Source of the DNA: Nocardioidaceae bacterium
GTDB lineage: Bacteria > Actinomycetota > Actinomycetes > Propionibacteriales > Nocardioidaceae
Assembly (NCBI GenBank): GCA_013696015.1
Contig: JACCZI010000250.1
Span: 1-7,677 of the forward strand
DNA: 7,677 bases
Direction of reading: 5' to 3'
Shown here: positions 1 through 6,360 of the stretch, one piece after another
Layout of the letters: each line of letters opens with the position of its first letter
Position numbering within the stretch: position 1 is the stretch's first letter
The notes under the pieces: generated by a model
What the model was told of the DNA's origin: nothing
The model's input: only the letters and a program-made list of their open reading frames with translations
The model's database searches: none
Position numbers and translations under genes: made by a program

Positions 1-35
1 GTTGAGGACAGCCCATTGTATCGAGGCGGTCGCCG

Positions 36-887
36 TTACCTGTCCCGCGACGCGGGGATGCCGCGGCGTGCGATGAGCCGCCGGTACGCCACCCGCCGGA
101 CCGGCTCGGGCACCAGCCGATAGCCACCTCGCACCGTGACGTTGCGCCAGTACTGCCGTCGAGTGGTGATGCCGAGCTCCAGGAAGCGCCGCTGCAGGGC
201 GAGCTCCGAGCGCAGCAGCGCCCGACCGCCTCGACGGGCGTACGCTCCGGCGCCCACGCGGTAGTAGACGAGCGGCTCGGCGACGTTGGCCGGCTCGGCG
301 CCGTGTGCCAGCATCCGGGCGAACAACAGGTAGTCCTCCATCAGGGGCAGTCCCTGGTAGCCACCGACGGCCTGCACCACCGAACGCCGGTAGACGATTG
401 TCGGGTGGTTGAACGGGTCGCGGAACCGGGCGGCGGAGCGGATCCACGCCGGGTCCAGCGGTGGGATCCGGGTCAGCACGACGTGCTCGATGTCGTCGAC
501 GAACTCCATCAGCGCCGATCCCACGATGTCGGCGCCCCGTTCGACCAGCGGCAGCTGCACCTCGAAGCGCTGCGGTACCGACACGTCGTCGGCATCCATC
601 CGCGCCACGACGTCGTGCGCGCAGGCGGCCAGCCCGGTGTCCAACGCGGGTCCCAGGCCGGTGTTGTCCGCGAGGCGTACCAGGTTGACGGCCACCGGGC
701 TGGTGTCGGACAGCTCCTGGAGCGTCGTCGCCAGCTCGTCCGGCACGGGGCCGTCCTGGACGATCACCACGTCGTCCGGCCGGCGGGTCTGGTCGGTCAC
801 GGTGCTCGTGAACGCCCGGCGCAGGAAGTCCGGCCGGTCCCGGCCGTACACCGGCAGCAGCAGCGAGAACGGCACCCGCTCAGCCAT
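36..887 (-). CDS. Family 2 glycosyltransferase (AmsE-like), second gene of a glycosyltransferase pair
   Basis: Predicted inverting GT-A glycosyltransferase of 283 residues that would add a sugar from a nucleotide donor to a lipid-linked or surface glycan on the cytoplasmic face. The N-terminus (FSLLLPVYGRD, residues 7-17) is the usual GT2 first strand. VIVQDGP (41-47) and DNTGLGPALDTGL (74-86) fit the nucleotide-binding half. MDADD (97-101) is the metal-binding DxD motif. MEDY (183-186) is the ED segment that supplies the likely catalytic base. The basic C-terminus has no clear membrane helix. I chose the ATG at 887 because homology begins there; an in-frame extension to 986 would add a proline-rich segment that only shadows the upstream gene. 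The start overlaps the upstream stop by 8 bases (ATGGCTGA), so translational coupling is likely. Overall pattern resembles amylovoran-type AmsE transferases. Donor and acceptor cannot be read from sequence. Confidence 0.88.
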   Translation of the reverse strand: MAERVPFSLLLPVYGRDRPDFLRRAFTSTVTDQTRRPDDVVIVQDGPVPDELATTLQELSDTSPVAVNLVRLADNTGLGPALDTGLAACAHDVVARMDADDVSVPQRFEVQLPLVERGADIVGSALMEFVDDIEHVVLTRIPPLDPAWIRSAARFRDPFNHPTIVYRRSVVQAVGGYQGLPLMEDYLLFARMLAHGAEPANVAEPLVYYRVGAGAYARRGGRALLRSELALQRRFLELGITTRRQYWRNVTVRGGYRLVPEPVRRVAYRRLIARRGIPASRDR

Positions 888-1830
888 GACCTGGCCGACC
901 GGGGTTCGGGGCGGCGGGTACGGCTGCCAGCACGTCGGCGGTGGCGCGCGGCCCTCGGCGGACACCGGCGACGAGCCCGCGGCCAAGTGCCCGGCGCAAC
1001 GTCGTACGGTCCGACGAGGCAGCGAACGTGACAGCCCACCTGCGCAGGGTCGAGCCGAGGTAGATCACCCGCTCCAGCGGGTTCAGTCCGGGGCTGCGGG
1101 TGAACAGCCACACCTTGTTGCGCACCTCGTACCAGAACCGCTCCCCCGGGTCGGTGTCGGTGGCGCCGAAGGTGCGTGTCTTGTGCACGACCACGCTGTC
1201 GGGGCACAGCAGCCCGACCCGGCCGCGCAGCAGGCGGGTGGTGTACTCGAAGTCGTCGTTCCAGAGGAAGTAGTCCGCGACCGGCAGGCCGCGTTCCCGC
1301 ACGGCGCCCGCGTCGAGCGCGATCGACACGAACGAGGCGGAACGGATCGAGACGGCACCGACCTGCCCCGCCCGCCGGATCTCGTCGCGGCGCGCGCCGA
1401 GCTTGCGGCGTGGGGTGTTCATCGGGTGGTCCCGTCCGTCGGTCCACACCACCCGGCTCGCCAATACGGCCGGCGGGGGGTGCCCCGGGTAGCGGCTGCG
1501 GGTCGACAGCAGCGCTGCCAGTGCCCCCGGCCGGGGGACGGTGTCGTCGTCGAGGAGCCAGATCAGGTCGGGGCGGTGTCGCTCGAGGGCCCGCTCGATG
1601 CCGGCCGCGAAGCCCCCGGCGCCGCCGAGGTTGATCGGCAGCCGGACCAGGTCGACCTCGGGGAACCGGTTCGCCACGACCTCGGGGGTGCCGTCGGTCG
1701 AGGCGTTGTCGACCACCACGACCGCATCCGGTGGGCGGGTCGCACCGCGTATCGCCTCCAGCGACTCGGCCAGCAGGTCGCGCCGGTTCCAGGTCACGAC
1801 GACGGCGGCGACCTGCGGCCCCTCGCTCAT
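880..1830 (-). CDS. Family 2 glycosyltransferase (GlfT1/rhamnosyltransferase-like)
   Basis: Predicted GT2 transferase of 316 residues for envelope polysaccharide synthesis. VAAVVVTWNRRDLL (7-20) and VVVVDNASTDGTPE (37-50) form the nucleotide-sugar fold. NLGGAGGFAAGI (67-78) is typical of the galactofuranosyl/rhamnosyl transferase branch. WLLDDDTVPRPGAL (91-104) carries the DDD metal site at 94-96. LWNDDFEY (189-196) supplies the catalytic acidic pair, followed by a conserved-type histidine in VVVHKT (213-218) and an aromatic FWYEVRNKVWLF block (232-243). I chose the ATG at 1830 because GGAAGGGG (1836-1843) lies 5 bases upstream; earlier in-frame starts at 1863 and 1884 have poorer context, and the 1884 GTG falls inside the palindrome. 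It is the first gene of the pair with the transferase at 36-887. Galactofuranose or rhamnose transfer is a guess from the NLGGAGGF signature; the enzyme is less like mycobacterial WbbL. Confidence 0.9.
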   Translation of the reverse strand: MSEGPQVAAVVVTWNRRDLLAESLEAIRGATRPPDAVVVVDNASTDGTPEVVANRFPEVDLVRLPINLGGAGGFAAGIERALERHRPDLIWLLDDDTVPRPGALAALLSTRSRYPGHPPPAVLASRVVWTDGRDHPMNTPRRKLGARRDEIRRAGQVGAVSIRSASFVSIALDAGAVRERGLPVADYFLWNDDFEYTTRLLRGRVGLLCPDSVVVHKTRTFGATDTDPGERFWYEVRNKVWLFTRSPGLNPLERVIYLGSTLRRWAVTFAASSDRTTLRRALGRGLVAGVRRGPRATADVLAAVPAAPNPGRPGHG

Positions 1831-1835
1831 CGCCG

Positions 1836-1843
1836 CCCCTTCC
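1836..1843 (-). promoter_or_regulatory. Ribosome binding site deciding the start of the glycosyltransferase at 1830
   Basis: On the minus strand GGAAGGGG precedes the ATG at 1830 with a 5-base spacer. It is the best Shine-Dalgarno match upstream of any in-frame start of this gene and supports 1830 over 1863 or 1884. Confidence 0.7.
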
Positions 1844-1864
1844 GGTGGGTGTCCCGGTACCATG

Positions 1865-1930
1865 TTCACCTGGGATAGGGGCACTTCCCATGGGTTCGAA
1901 CCCGTTGGAAGCGCCCCTCAGCCATGTGAA
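1865..1930. repeat. 66-bp imperfect palindrome centred on TTCGAA
   Basis: The two 33-base arms are inverted copies of each other around position 1897.5. The inner core GGGTTCGAACCC is perfect. The next blocks, CTTCC against GGAAG and AGGGGC against GCCCCT, pair. After a 3-base mismatch, TGG/CCA and the outer TTCAC/GTGAA pair again. I count 26 Watson-Crick pairs out of 33, and one mismatch is a G-T wobble. The element sits in the 144-bp gap between the stop of the LCP gene (1975) and the glycosyltransferase start (1830), both read leftwards. It has no run of T on either side, so it is not a classic intrinsic terminator. It could be a U-tract-less terminator, a dispersed palindromic repeat, or a large operator. 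I saw no flanking target duplication. Confidence 0.75.
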
Positions 1931-1974
1931 GCGAGGCATCCGGACTCTACCGGTCGAGATCCGTCTCACGCGGC

Positions 1975-3378
1975 TCAGCAGGCGCGGGCCAGGTCGTCGG
2001 TGCCGTTGGCGGCCTTGGCGCCCTTCGGTTTGCGTCCACCCGCCCCATCACCTGTGGCGCCCTCGGACTTCGCGACAGCGTCCGCAACCATTGAGTGGAT
2101 CAGCGTGAAGTCAGGGTCGTACGTCTGGATCGTCGGCGGTACGAACGACACGGTCGCCACCGGTTGTGACCGCGCCTTGAGCGCCAGGTCGATGAACGTG
2201 TCCAGCTCGGAGGCAGGCAGGTCAGTGCTCAGCAGGCTCTTACTGGCGTCGGCGATGTCCTGCATCCGCGTGACGACGGCGCGCGGGCTGAGCTGTTGCA
2301 GCATGGCACTCATCACGCACTTCTGCCGGGCCATCCGCGAGTAGTCGTCGTCGGCCACCCGGCTGCGGGCGAACCACAGCGTCTGGTAGCCGTCGAGCTT
2401 GCGCTCCCCTGCCGGTATGGAACCGGTGATCGCGCCACCGATGCCGCCGATCGGGATGTCCTCCGGCACGTTGATCGTGACGCCTCCCACCGCGTCGACC
2501 AGCTCCTGGAACCCCCGCAGGTTGACCATCGCGTAGTAGCCGATCGGTAGGCCGGTGATGGCCTCGACGGCCTGCTTGGTCGCGGTGACGCCGGGGTCGC
2601 GTTCGCCCGGGAACAGCTCGGGATGGTCGATCGCCCAGGTGTAGACGCCGTTGAGGTAGCACTCCTTGCAGTCGAATCCCTCCGGGAACCGCTCAGCCAT
2701 CGGCGTTCCGTCCGAGAACGGCACATTCTCCATGTTGCGGGGCAACCCGAAAAGCACGGTCTTGCCGGTGTCCTCGTCGATGCTCGCCACCGTGATCGAG
2801 TCCGGTCGCATGCCCCAGCGTTCGGTCCCCGAGTCGCCGCCGAGGAGCAGCACGTTGTGACGCCCCTCGTACGGATCGGTGGTGACGCCACTGGTGAAGA
2901 CGGTCTGGATGAAGTCGCGTTGCACCGCGACGATGTGCGCGGAGAAGAGCAGCGCCCCACCGGTCACCACGCACAACGCGCCGTTGACGCCCACCATGGC
3001 CAGCCGGTGTCCCTGCGGCAGACCGAGGGGGTCGCCGAGACGCCAGGCGTCGCAGAACAGCGCCACCCAGCACAGTGCCAAGACGATGAGCAGCAGCCGG
3101 AGAATCAGCAGCACGGTCGGGTCGGTGACCAGGGTCAGAAGCAGGGATCGGCGGGCAATGGCCAGGAGGGTGAACAGCCCGGCCACGCCGAGCAGACCCA
3201 CCCAGATCCGGACCACCAGATGACCGAGGCGTTTGTGGCCCGCCACCAGCTGCGCAGAACCGGGCAGGACCAGCGTCATCAGCAGCAGCGCCACCGACCG
3301 GCGGAGCCGGACGCGCGCGCTGTCGACGCCCGCGCGCAGACGGGTGTCACCAGGCAGTCTCGAGCTGACGAGCGCCAT
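1975..3378 (-). CDS. LytR-CpsA-Psr (LCP) family protein with several N-terminal membrane helices
   Basis: Predicted membrane phosphotransferase of 467 residues that attaches lipid-linked glycopolymers to the wall outside the membrane. The first 155 residues hold about four hydrophobic helices (roughly 28-47, 52-76, 84-109, 127-150), not the single anchor of standard LCP proteins. The LCP domain spans about 173-400: NVLLLGGDSG (175-184, acidic D182), RPDSITVASI (191-200), GLPRNM (211-216, with R214; the common PRD reads PRN here), NGVYTW (243-248), LDGYQTLWFARSR (328-340) and DYSRMARQK (345-353). These supply the arginines and aspartates that bind polyprenyl pyrophosphate and metal. C237 and C240 form a CxxC just before NGVYTW, and the last residue is also cysteine. 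The ATG at 3378 has AAGGGA 4 bases upstream; the frame stays open to 3816, but that extension would run through the divergent LCP gene. LCP proteins were formerly annotated as LytR transcriptional regulators, which is misleading here. Confidence 0.93.
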   Translation of the reverse strand: MALVSSRLPGDTRLRAGVDSARVRLRRSVALLLMTLVLPGSAQLVAGHKRLGHLVVRIWVGLLGVAGLFTLLAIARRSLLLTLVTDPTVLLILRLLLIVLALCWVALFCDAWRLGDPLGLPQGHRLAMVGVNGALCVVTGGALLFSAHIVAVQRDFIQTVFTSGVTTDPYEGRHNVLLLGGDSGTERWGMRPDSITVASIDEDTGKTVLFGLPRNMENVPFSDGTPMAERFPEGFDCKECYLNGVYTWAIDHPELFPGERDPGVTATKQAVEAITGLPIGYYAMVNLRGFQELVDAVGGVTINVPEDIPIGGIGGAITGSIPAGERKLDGYQTLWFARSRVADDDYSRMARQKCVMSAMLQQLSPRAVVTRMQDIADASKSLLSTDLPASELDTFIDLALKARSQPVATVSFVPPTIQTYDPDFTLIHSMVADAVAKSEGATGDGAGGRKPKGAKAANGTDDLARAC

Positions 3379-3382
3379 CGGG

Positions 3383-3388
3383 TCCCTT
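3383..3388 (-). promoter_or_regulatory. Ribosome binding site of the minus-strand LCP gene
   Basis: AAGGGA on the minus strand lies 4 bases before the ATG at 3378. It fixes the start well inside the long open frame that otherwise continues to 3816 antisense to the neighbouring gene. Confidence 0.65.
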
Positions 3389-3413
3389 CGGGAGGAGCGA
3401 GGTAAACCCCGCC

Positions 3414-3419
3414 AGTATC
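3414..3419 (-). promoter_or_regulatory. Candidate -10 element for the minus-strand LCP gene
   Basis: GATACT on the minus strand resembles a sigma-70-type -10 hexamer. It would give a start near 3407 and a leader of roughly 29 bases that includes the ribosome binding site. No convincing -35 hexamer lies 16-18 bases upstream, so this is tentative. Confidence 0.3.
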
Positions 3420-3464
3420 TGGTGTCACATCCGTCCCTGTGGTTACGCCGCGCCGGATGCCGCC

Positions 3465-3470
3465 TACCCT
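3465..3470 (+). promoter_or_regulatory. Candidate -10 element giving a leaderless transcript for the plus-strand LCP gene
   Basis: TACCCT fits the TAnnnT actinobacterial -10 pattern. It ends exactly 6 bases before the ATG at 3477, so transcription would begin at the A of the start codon. There is no usable Shine-Dalgarno sequence before this ATG, which agrees with a leaderless message. The -35 region is not recognisable. Confidence 0.5.
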
Positions 3471-3476
3471 GGGGGC

Positions 3477-4826
3477 ATGGCCGAGCGACCACCGGCGGAC
3501 CGGCCGCCGCACGACGACCGATCGGAGCCGTACAGCTGGTTGTACGGCGGTCAGCGGCCGGCTGAGCGGCAACAGGACGCGACACCGGACCTCGGGCCGG
3601 ACCGCGAGGCGGACCCAGAGGCGACGCAGGCCATCCCCCGTCCGGATCGGCAGCCGCCGGGTCAGCAACCGCCGGTGGACCCCGAGCAGACATCGTTCCT
3701 GCCGTCGGAACAACAGCGCTCGCCGCGCGCCGACGCCACCCGCCGCGAGCCTGTGCCGGCGGCCCCTCTCCAGCAGGCGCGCCCACCACCACTGCCGCCG
3801 CCGAACCTGCCACCACCGTCCGGTGCCCGCGCTACCCCACCGCCGGTGTCCCGGCGACCGAAGCGGAGGCGGTGGTGGCTGCGCATCATCCTCGGGCTGC
3901 TGGCGTTATGGCTGGTGTTCCTGGTCGCCGTCCCAATCTGGGCGTGGTCGAAGATCGCCAAGGTCGACGCCGAACCAGCCGGCGACCGGCCCCCCGACCA
4001 GCCGGGCACGACGTACCTCATCGTCGGCTCCGACAGCCGTGAAGGTCTCACCGAGGACCAGCGCCAGAATCTCTCGACCGGCGGCGGCGAGGGCGCCGGA
4101 CGCACCGACACGATCATGCTGCTGCACACCGGCGACGGTGCTCCCCTGCTGCTGTCGATCCCGAGGGACTCACTGGTCGAGGTGCCGGGGTACGGCACGA
4201 CCAAGATCAACGCGGCATTCGCCTTCGAGGGGCCGCCCTTGCTGGTGGAGACGATCGAGCAGAACACCGGCATCCGCGTGGACGACTACATCGAGATCGG
4301 GTTCGGCGGCTTCGTCAACGTCGTCGATGCCGTCGGGGGTGTCGACATCTGCGCCGACGAGGCGATCACCGACCCCAAGGCCGGACTGACCGGTGACACG
4401 GCTCTCGCGAAGGGCTGCCAGGAGGTCGGCGGCATCCAGGCGCTCGGGTTCGCCCGAACGCGCCAGACGTTCGCCACCTCCGACATCCAGCGGGTGCAGA
4501 ACCAGCGCGCCGTCGTCGCGGCGATCGCAGACAAGGCGGCGTCGCCGTGGAGCGTGCTCAACCCGGTCCGCTACTTCAACCTGTCCGACGCGGGCGCCTC
4601 GTCGCTGCGCATCGGCGACAACGTCGGCCCGCTGTCGTTGCTGCGCTTCGCCTGGGCACTGGGTCATGTCACCGGGGGCGACGGACGAACCTGCACGGTC
4701 CCGATCGCCGACCTCGCCGTGCACTGGGACCCCGACCGTGCGCCCCAGGTCTTCGACCTGATCGCGGAGGACCGCGCCGACGACATCAGCCGCGACCTGT
4801 GCACCCCTGACGGCCTGCCGAGGTAG
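3477..4826 (+). CDS. LytR-CpsA-Psr (LCP) family protein with long proline-rich cytoplasmic N-terminus
   Basis: Predicted wall glycopolymer ligase of 449 residues in the classical LCP layout. Residues 1-133 are a disordered, proline- and charge-rich cytoplasmic segment with a YSWLYGG motif near its start (19-25) and a PPP-rich stretch at 103-123. A basic RRPKRRR patch (126-132) precedes one membrane helix (about 134-158), giving an outside C-terminus. The LCP domain carries IVGSDSR (182-188, D186), GRTDT (208-212), SIPRDS (227-232), TKINAAF (242-248), DAVGGVD (284-290), LGFARTR (323-329) and DIQRVQNQR (336-344). These are the aspartates and arginines that bind metal and lipid pyrophosphate, and all appear intact. 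Four cysteines lie outside (292, 314, 406, 441) and could form two disulfides. It is divergent from the other LCP gene with 98 bp between starts. The start lacks a ribosome binding site and is probably leaderless. Transferred polymer unknown. Confidence 0.94.
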   Translation: MAERPPADRPPHDDRSEPYSWLYGGQRPAERQQDATPDLGPDREADPEATQAIPRPDRQPPGQQPPVDPEQTSFLPSEQQRSPRADATRREPVPAAPLQQARPPPLPPPNLPPPSGARATPPPVSRRPKRRRWWLRIILGLLALWLVFLVAVPIWAWSKIAKVDAEPAGDRPPDQPGTTYLIVGSDSREGLTEDQRQNLSTGGGEGAGRTDTIMLLHTGDGAPLLLSIPRDSLVEVPGYGTTKINAAFAFEGPPLLVETIEQNTGIRVDDYIEIGFGGFVNVVDAVGGVDICADEAITDPKAGLTGDTALAKGCQEVGGIQALGFARTRQTFATSDIQRVQNQRAVVAAIADKAASPWSVLNPVRYFNLSDAGASSLRIGDNVGPLSLLRFAWALGHVTGGDGRTCTVPIADLAVHWDPDRAPQVFDLIAEDRADDISRDLCTPDGLPR

Positions 4827-4830
4827 TCAC

Positions 4831-4860
4831 CCTGTCGTCCGTAGGGACGGCAGGCGGTTT
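4831..4860 (+). terminator. Hairpin terminator after the plus-strand LCP gene
   Basis: CCTGTCGTCC (4831-4840) pairs with GGACGGCAGG (4845-4854) to give a 10-bp stem with one G-U pair and the 4-base loop GTAG. CGGTTT follows, a short T-run. It begins 4 bases after the LCP stop codon and lies before the next plus-strand gene, so it probably ends the LCP transcript. The T-run is short, as is common in high-GC genomes. Confidence 0.7.
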
Positions 4861-4883
4861 GGCCGGCGTGACAGGATCGTGTC

Positions 4884-5435
4884 GTGCACCCAGCCCGGAG
4901 TCAGCGTCGTAGCGGCCTGCTCACGGTGGCTACCGTGGTGACCGCTCTGGCACTGGTCGTCACCGCGTGTGGCTCGAGCGAGCAGCTGAGCACCTCCGAC
5001 TACCAGCCTGCCGGTGATGCCGCAAGTGACGCGCCCCTCGGCTTCACCGCTACGACGTTGGACGGCGCGCCGTTCGAAGCCACGTCACTGTCGGGAAGGC
5101 CGGTCGTGCTGTGGTTCTGGGCGCCGTGGTGCACGGTGTGCCGGGCGGAGGCTCCCGATGTGACGGCCGTCGCCGCCGAGTTCGAGGGTCGGGTGACCTT
5201 TCTCGGGATCGCCGGCCTAGGCCCGGTCTCGGACATGCAGGCGTTCGTGGCGGAGACCGGCACCTCTGGCTTCGAGCACGTCGCCGATCTCGACGGGCAG
5301 CTGTGGCAGCGCTTCGGCGTCGTCGCCCAACCCGCCTTCGTCTTCATCGACGGTGACGGTGCTGCCGAGCTGTATGCGGGTGGGCTCGATGCCGAGCAGC
5401 TGCGTGATGTCGCTGACGAGCTTGTGGCCGGCTGA
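4884..5435 (+). CDS. TlpA/DsbE-like thioredoxin-fold lipoprotein
   Basis: Predicted extracytoplasmic thiol-disulfide oxidoreductase of 183 residues, anchored as a lipoprotein. A basic n-region (RSQRR, 5-9) and hydrophobic stretch (11-26) lead to the lipobox VTAC, with C29 as the lipidated cysteine. After a short linker the thioredoxin fold starts near 50. The active site is WAPWCTVC (79-86, redox cysteines C83 and C86), and VVAQPAFVFI (146-155) supplies the cis-proline P150. The family includes mycobacterial DsbE/Mpt53 and DsbF, which oxidise or isomerise secreted proteins, and CcmG/ResA, which reduce apocytochrome c. No cytochrome c maturation genes are in this window, so the first role is at least as likely. 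The GTG at 4884 keeps the arginines the signal peptide needs and has AGGA 7 bases upstream. The CcdA-like gene follows after 9 bases in the same frame. Confidence 0.92.
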   Translation: MHPARSQRRSGLLTVATVVTALALVVTACGSSEQLSTSDYQPAGDAASDAPLGFTATTLDGAPFEATSLSGRPVVLWFWAPWCTVCRAEAPDVTAVAAEFEGRVTFLGIAGLGPVSDMQAFVAETGTSGFEHVADLDGQLWQRFGVVAQPAFVFIDGDGAAELYAGGLDAEQLRDVADELVAG

Positions 5436-5444
5436 GCCACGGCG

Positions 5445-6338
5445 GTGACCACCGGGACGCTGGCACTGGCGCTGGTGGCCGGCGCAGTCGCCGCCTTCAA
5501 CCCCTGCGGGTTCGCCCTGCTTCCGGCGTACCTCATGATGTTGGTGGCAACGCCTCCGGACACCAAGCGCCAGGGTGGCCTGGTTGCGGGCCTGGCGCGG
5601 GCGGGCCGGTTCAGTCTCGGCATGACCCTCGGGTTCGTCGCCGTCTTCGGGATCTTCGGCGCGCTGGTTGCACCGCTGGCCCTGTCCATCGAGAGATACC
5701 TGCCAATGGTCACCATCGTCGTCGGTGTGCTGCTGGTCGTCGCCGGTGGATGGCTGCTAAGTGGGCGCCCGCTCGGGCTGCCGGGCCTCCCAACGCCCGG
5801 CGCTGGCCCGACCCGAGCCTGGTCGTCGCAGGTCGGATACGGGATCACGTTCGCGCTGGTCTCCCTGTCCTGCACGGTTGCCCCGTTCCTGGCCGTCACA
5901 TCAGGTGCCCTGAGCTCCGGGCGGGCGACCGGAGTCGTCGGTTCGTTCGTCGCGTACGCCCTCGGGATGGGAGTCGTCGTTCTCGTGCTGGCGGTCGCTG
6001 TCGCAGTCGCCGGCACGGGTGTGACCGCAGTGGTGCGACGCGCCGTTCCGGCCATCAGCCGGCTCAGCGGAGTGCTGCTGCTCGTCGCCGGCGGGTACGT
6101 CGCCTGGTACGGCTGGTTCGAGCTGCGCGTGCTGGCGGGAACCACCACCGAAGACCCGGTGGTGACAGCAGCCGTGTCGGTCCAGGGATGGTTGACCCGC
6201 AGCATCATCGACCTGGGGGCGGCCACGGTGCTGGGAGCCGCTCTGACGCTGGTGGTGGCGGGCGCCGGCCTCGCATTGTGGCGACGGGCCAGGGATCGGG
6301 AGTCGCTGGGGTCCGCCGTCGGGCGACGGACGCCCTAG
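5445..6338 (+). CDS. CcdA-like membrane electron transporter (DsbD transmembrane-domain family)
   Basis: Predicted polytopic membrane protein of 297 residues that carries reducing equivalents from cytoplasmic thioredoxin across the membrane to an extracytoplasmic thioredoxin-like partner, here probably the lipoprotein just upstream. The two family cysteines are present: C21 in AFNPCGFALLPAY (17-29) and C143 in LSCTVAPFLA (141-150). Each sits with a proline within a membrane segment, as expected for the CcdA internal pseudo-repeat. About seven helices are visible (near 3-34, 57-80, 85-107, 133-155, 163-190, 205-225, 256-278), slightly more than the six of minimal CcdA. The GTG at 5445 is the first start after the lipoprotein stop in that frame; no strong ribosome binding site is seen, so coupling to the upstream gene is likely. 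The lipoprotein/CcdA order recalls the Mpt53-Rv2877c pair of Mycobacterium tuberculosis, from memory. Confidence 0.9.
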   Translation: MTTGTLALALVAGAVAAFNPCGFALLPAYLMMLVATPPDTKRQGGLVAGLARAGRFSLGMTLGFVAVFGIFGALVAPLALSIERYLPMVTIVVGVLLVVAGGWLLSGRPLGLPGLPTPGAGPTRAWSSQVGYGITFALVSLSCTVAPFLAVTSGALSSGRATGVVGSFVAYALGMGVVVLVLAVAVAVAGTGVTAVVRRAVPAISRLSGVLLLVAGGYVAWYGWFELRVLAGTTTEDPVVTAAVSVQGWLTRSIIDLGAATVLGAALTLVVAGAGLALWRRARDRESLGSAVGRRTP

Positions 6339-6360
6339 CAGACAGCAGCAACGCTGGCGA

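Noticed and set aside
409..1878. Plus-strand open frame of 489 codons opposite the glycosyltransferases
   Set aside because: It has no recognisable motif and a shadow-type composition, and it lies antisense to two genes with clear GT2 motifs.
1891..1903. tRNA-like TpsiC arm (GGGTTCGAACCC)
   Set aside because: It is the centre of the 66-bp palindrome. There is no acceptor stem, D-arm or anticodon arm around it, so it is not a tRNA or a tRNA-derived attachment site on present evidence.
3412..3422. Short inverted repeat CCAG-TAT-CTGG as an operator
   Set aside because: A 4-bp arm is expected by chance in this composition and there is no second copy nearby.
3379..3816. N-terminal extension of the minus-strand LCP frame up to 3816
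   Set aside because: It would run antisense through the first 340 bases of the clearly real plus-strand LCP gene. Its translation is low-complexity Ala/Pro/Arg, and a good ribosome binding site and start exist at 3378.
4872..4877. CAGGAT as a -10 element making the lipoprotein gene leaderless
   Set aside because: The spacing of 6 bases to GTG would fit, but the hexamer is a poor match and the AGGA inside it serves equally well as a Shine-Dalgarno sequence, so I could not choose.
5000..6226. Long minus-strand open frame of 408 codons opposite the lipoprotein and CcdA genes
   Set aside because: Its translation is Thr/Ser/Ala/Pro-rich with no domain, a typical mirror of codon bias in high-GC DNA. 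The plus strand carries two proteins with intact family motifs.
6311..6330. Hairpin at the 3' end of the CcdA gene as a convergent terminator
   Set aside because: CCGTCG and CGACGG pair, but only 2 bases remain for the loop (or 5 bp with a 4-base loop). It lies inside the coding region and has no T-run.
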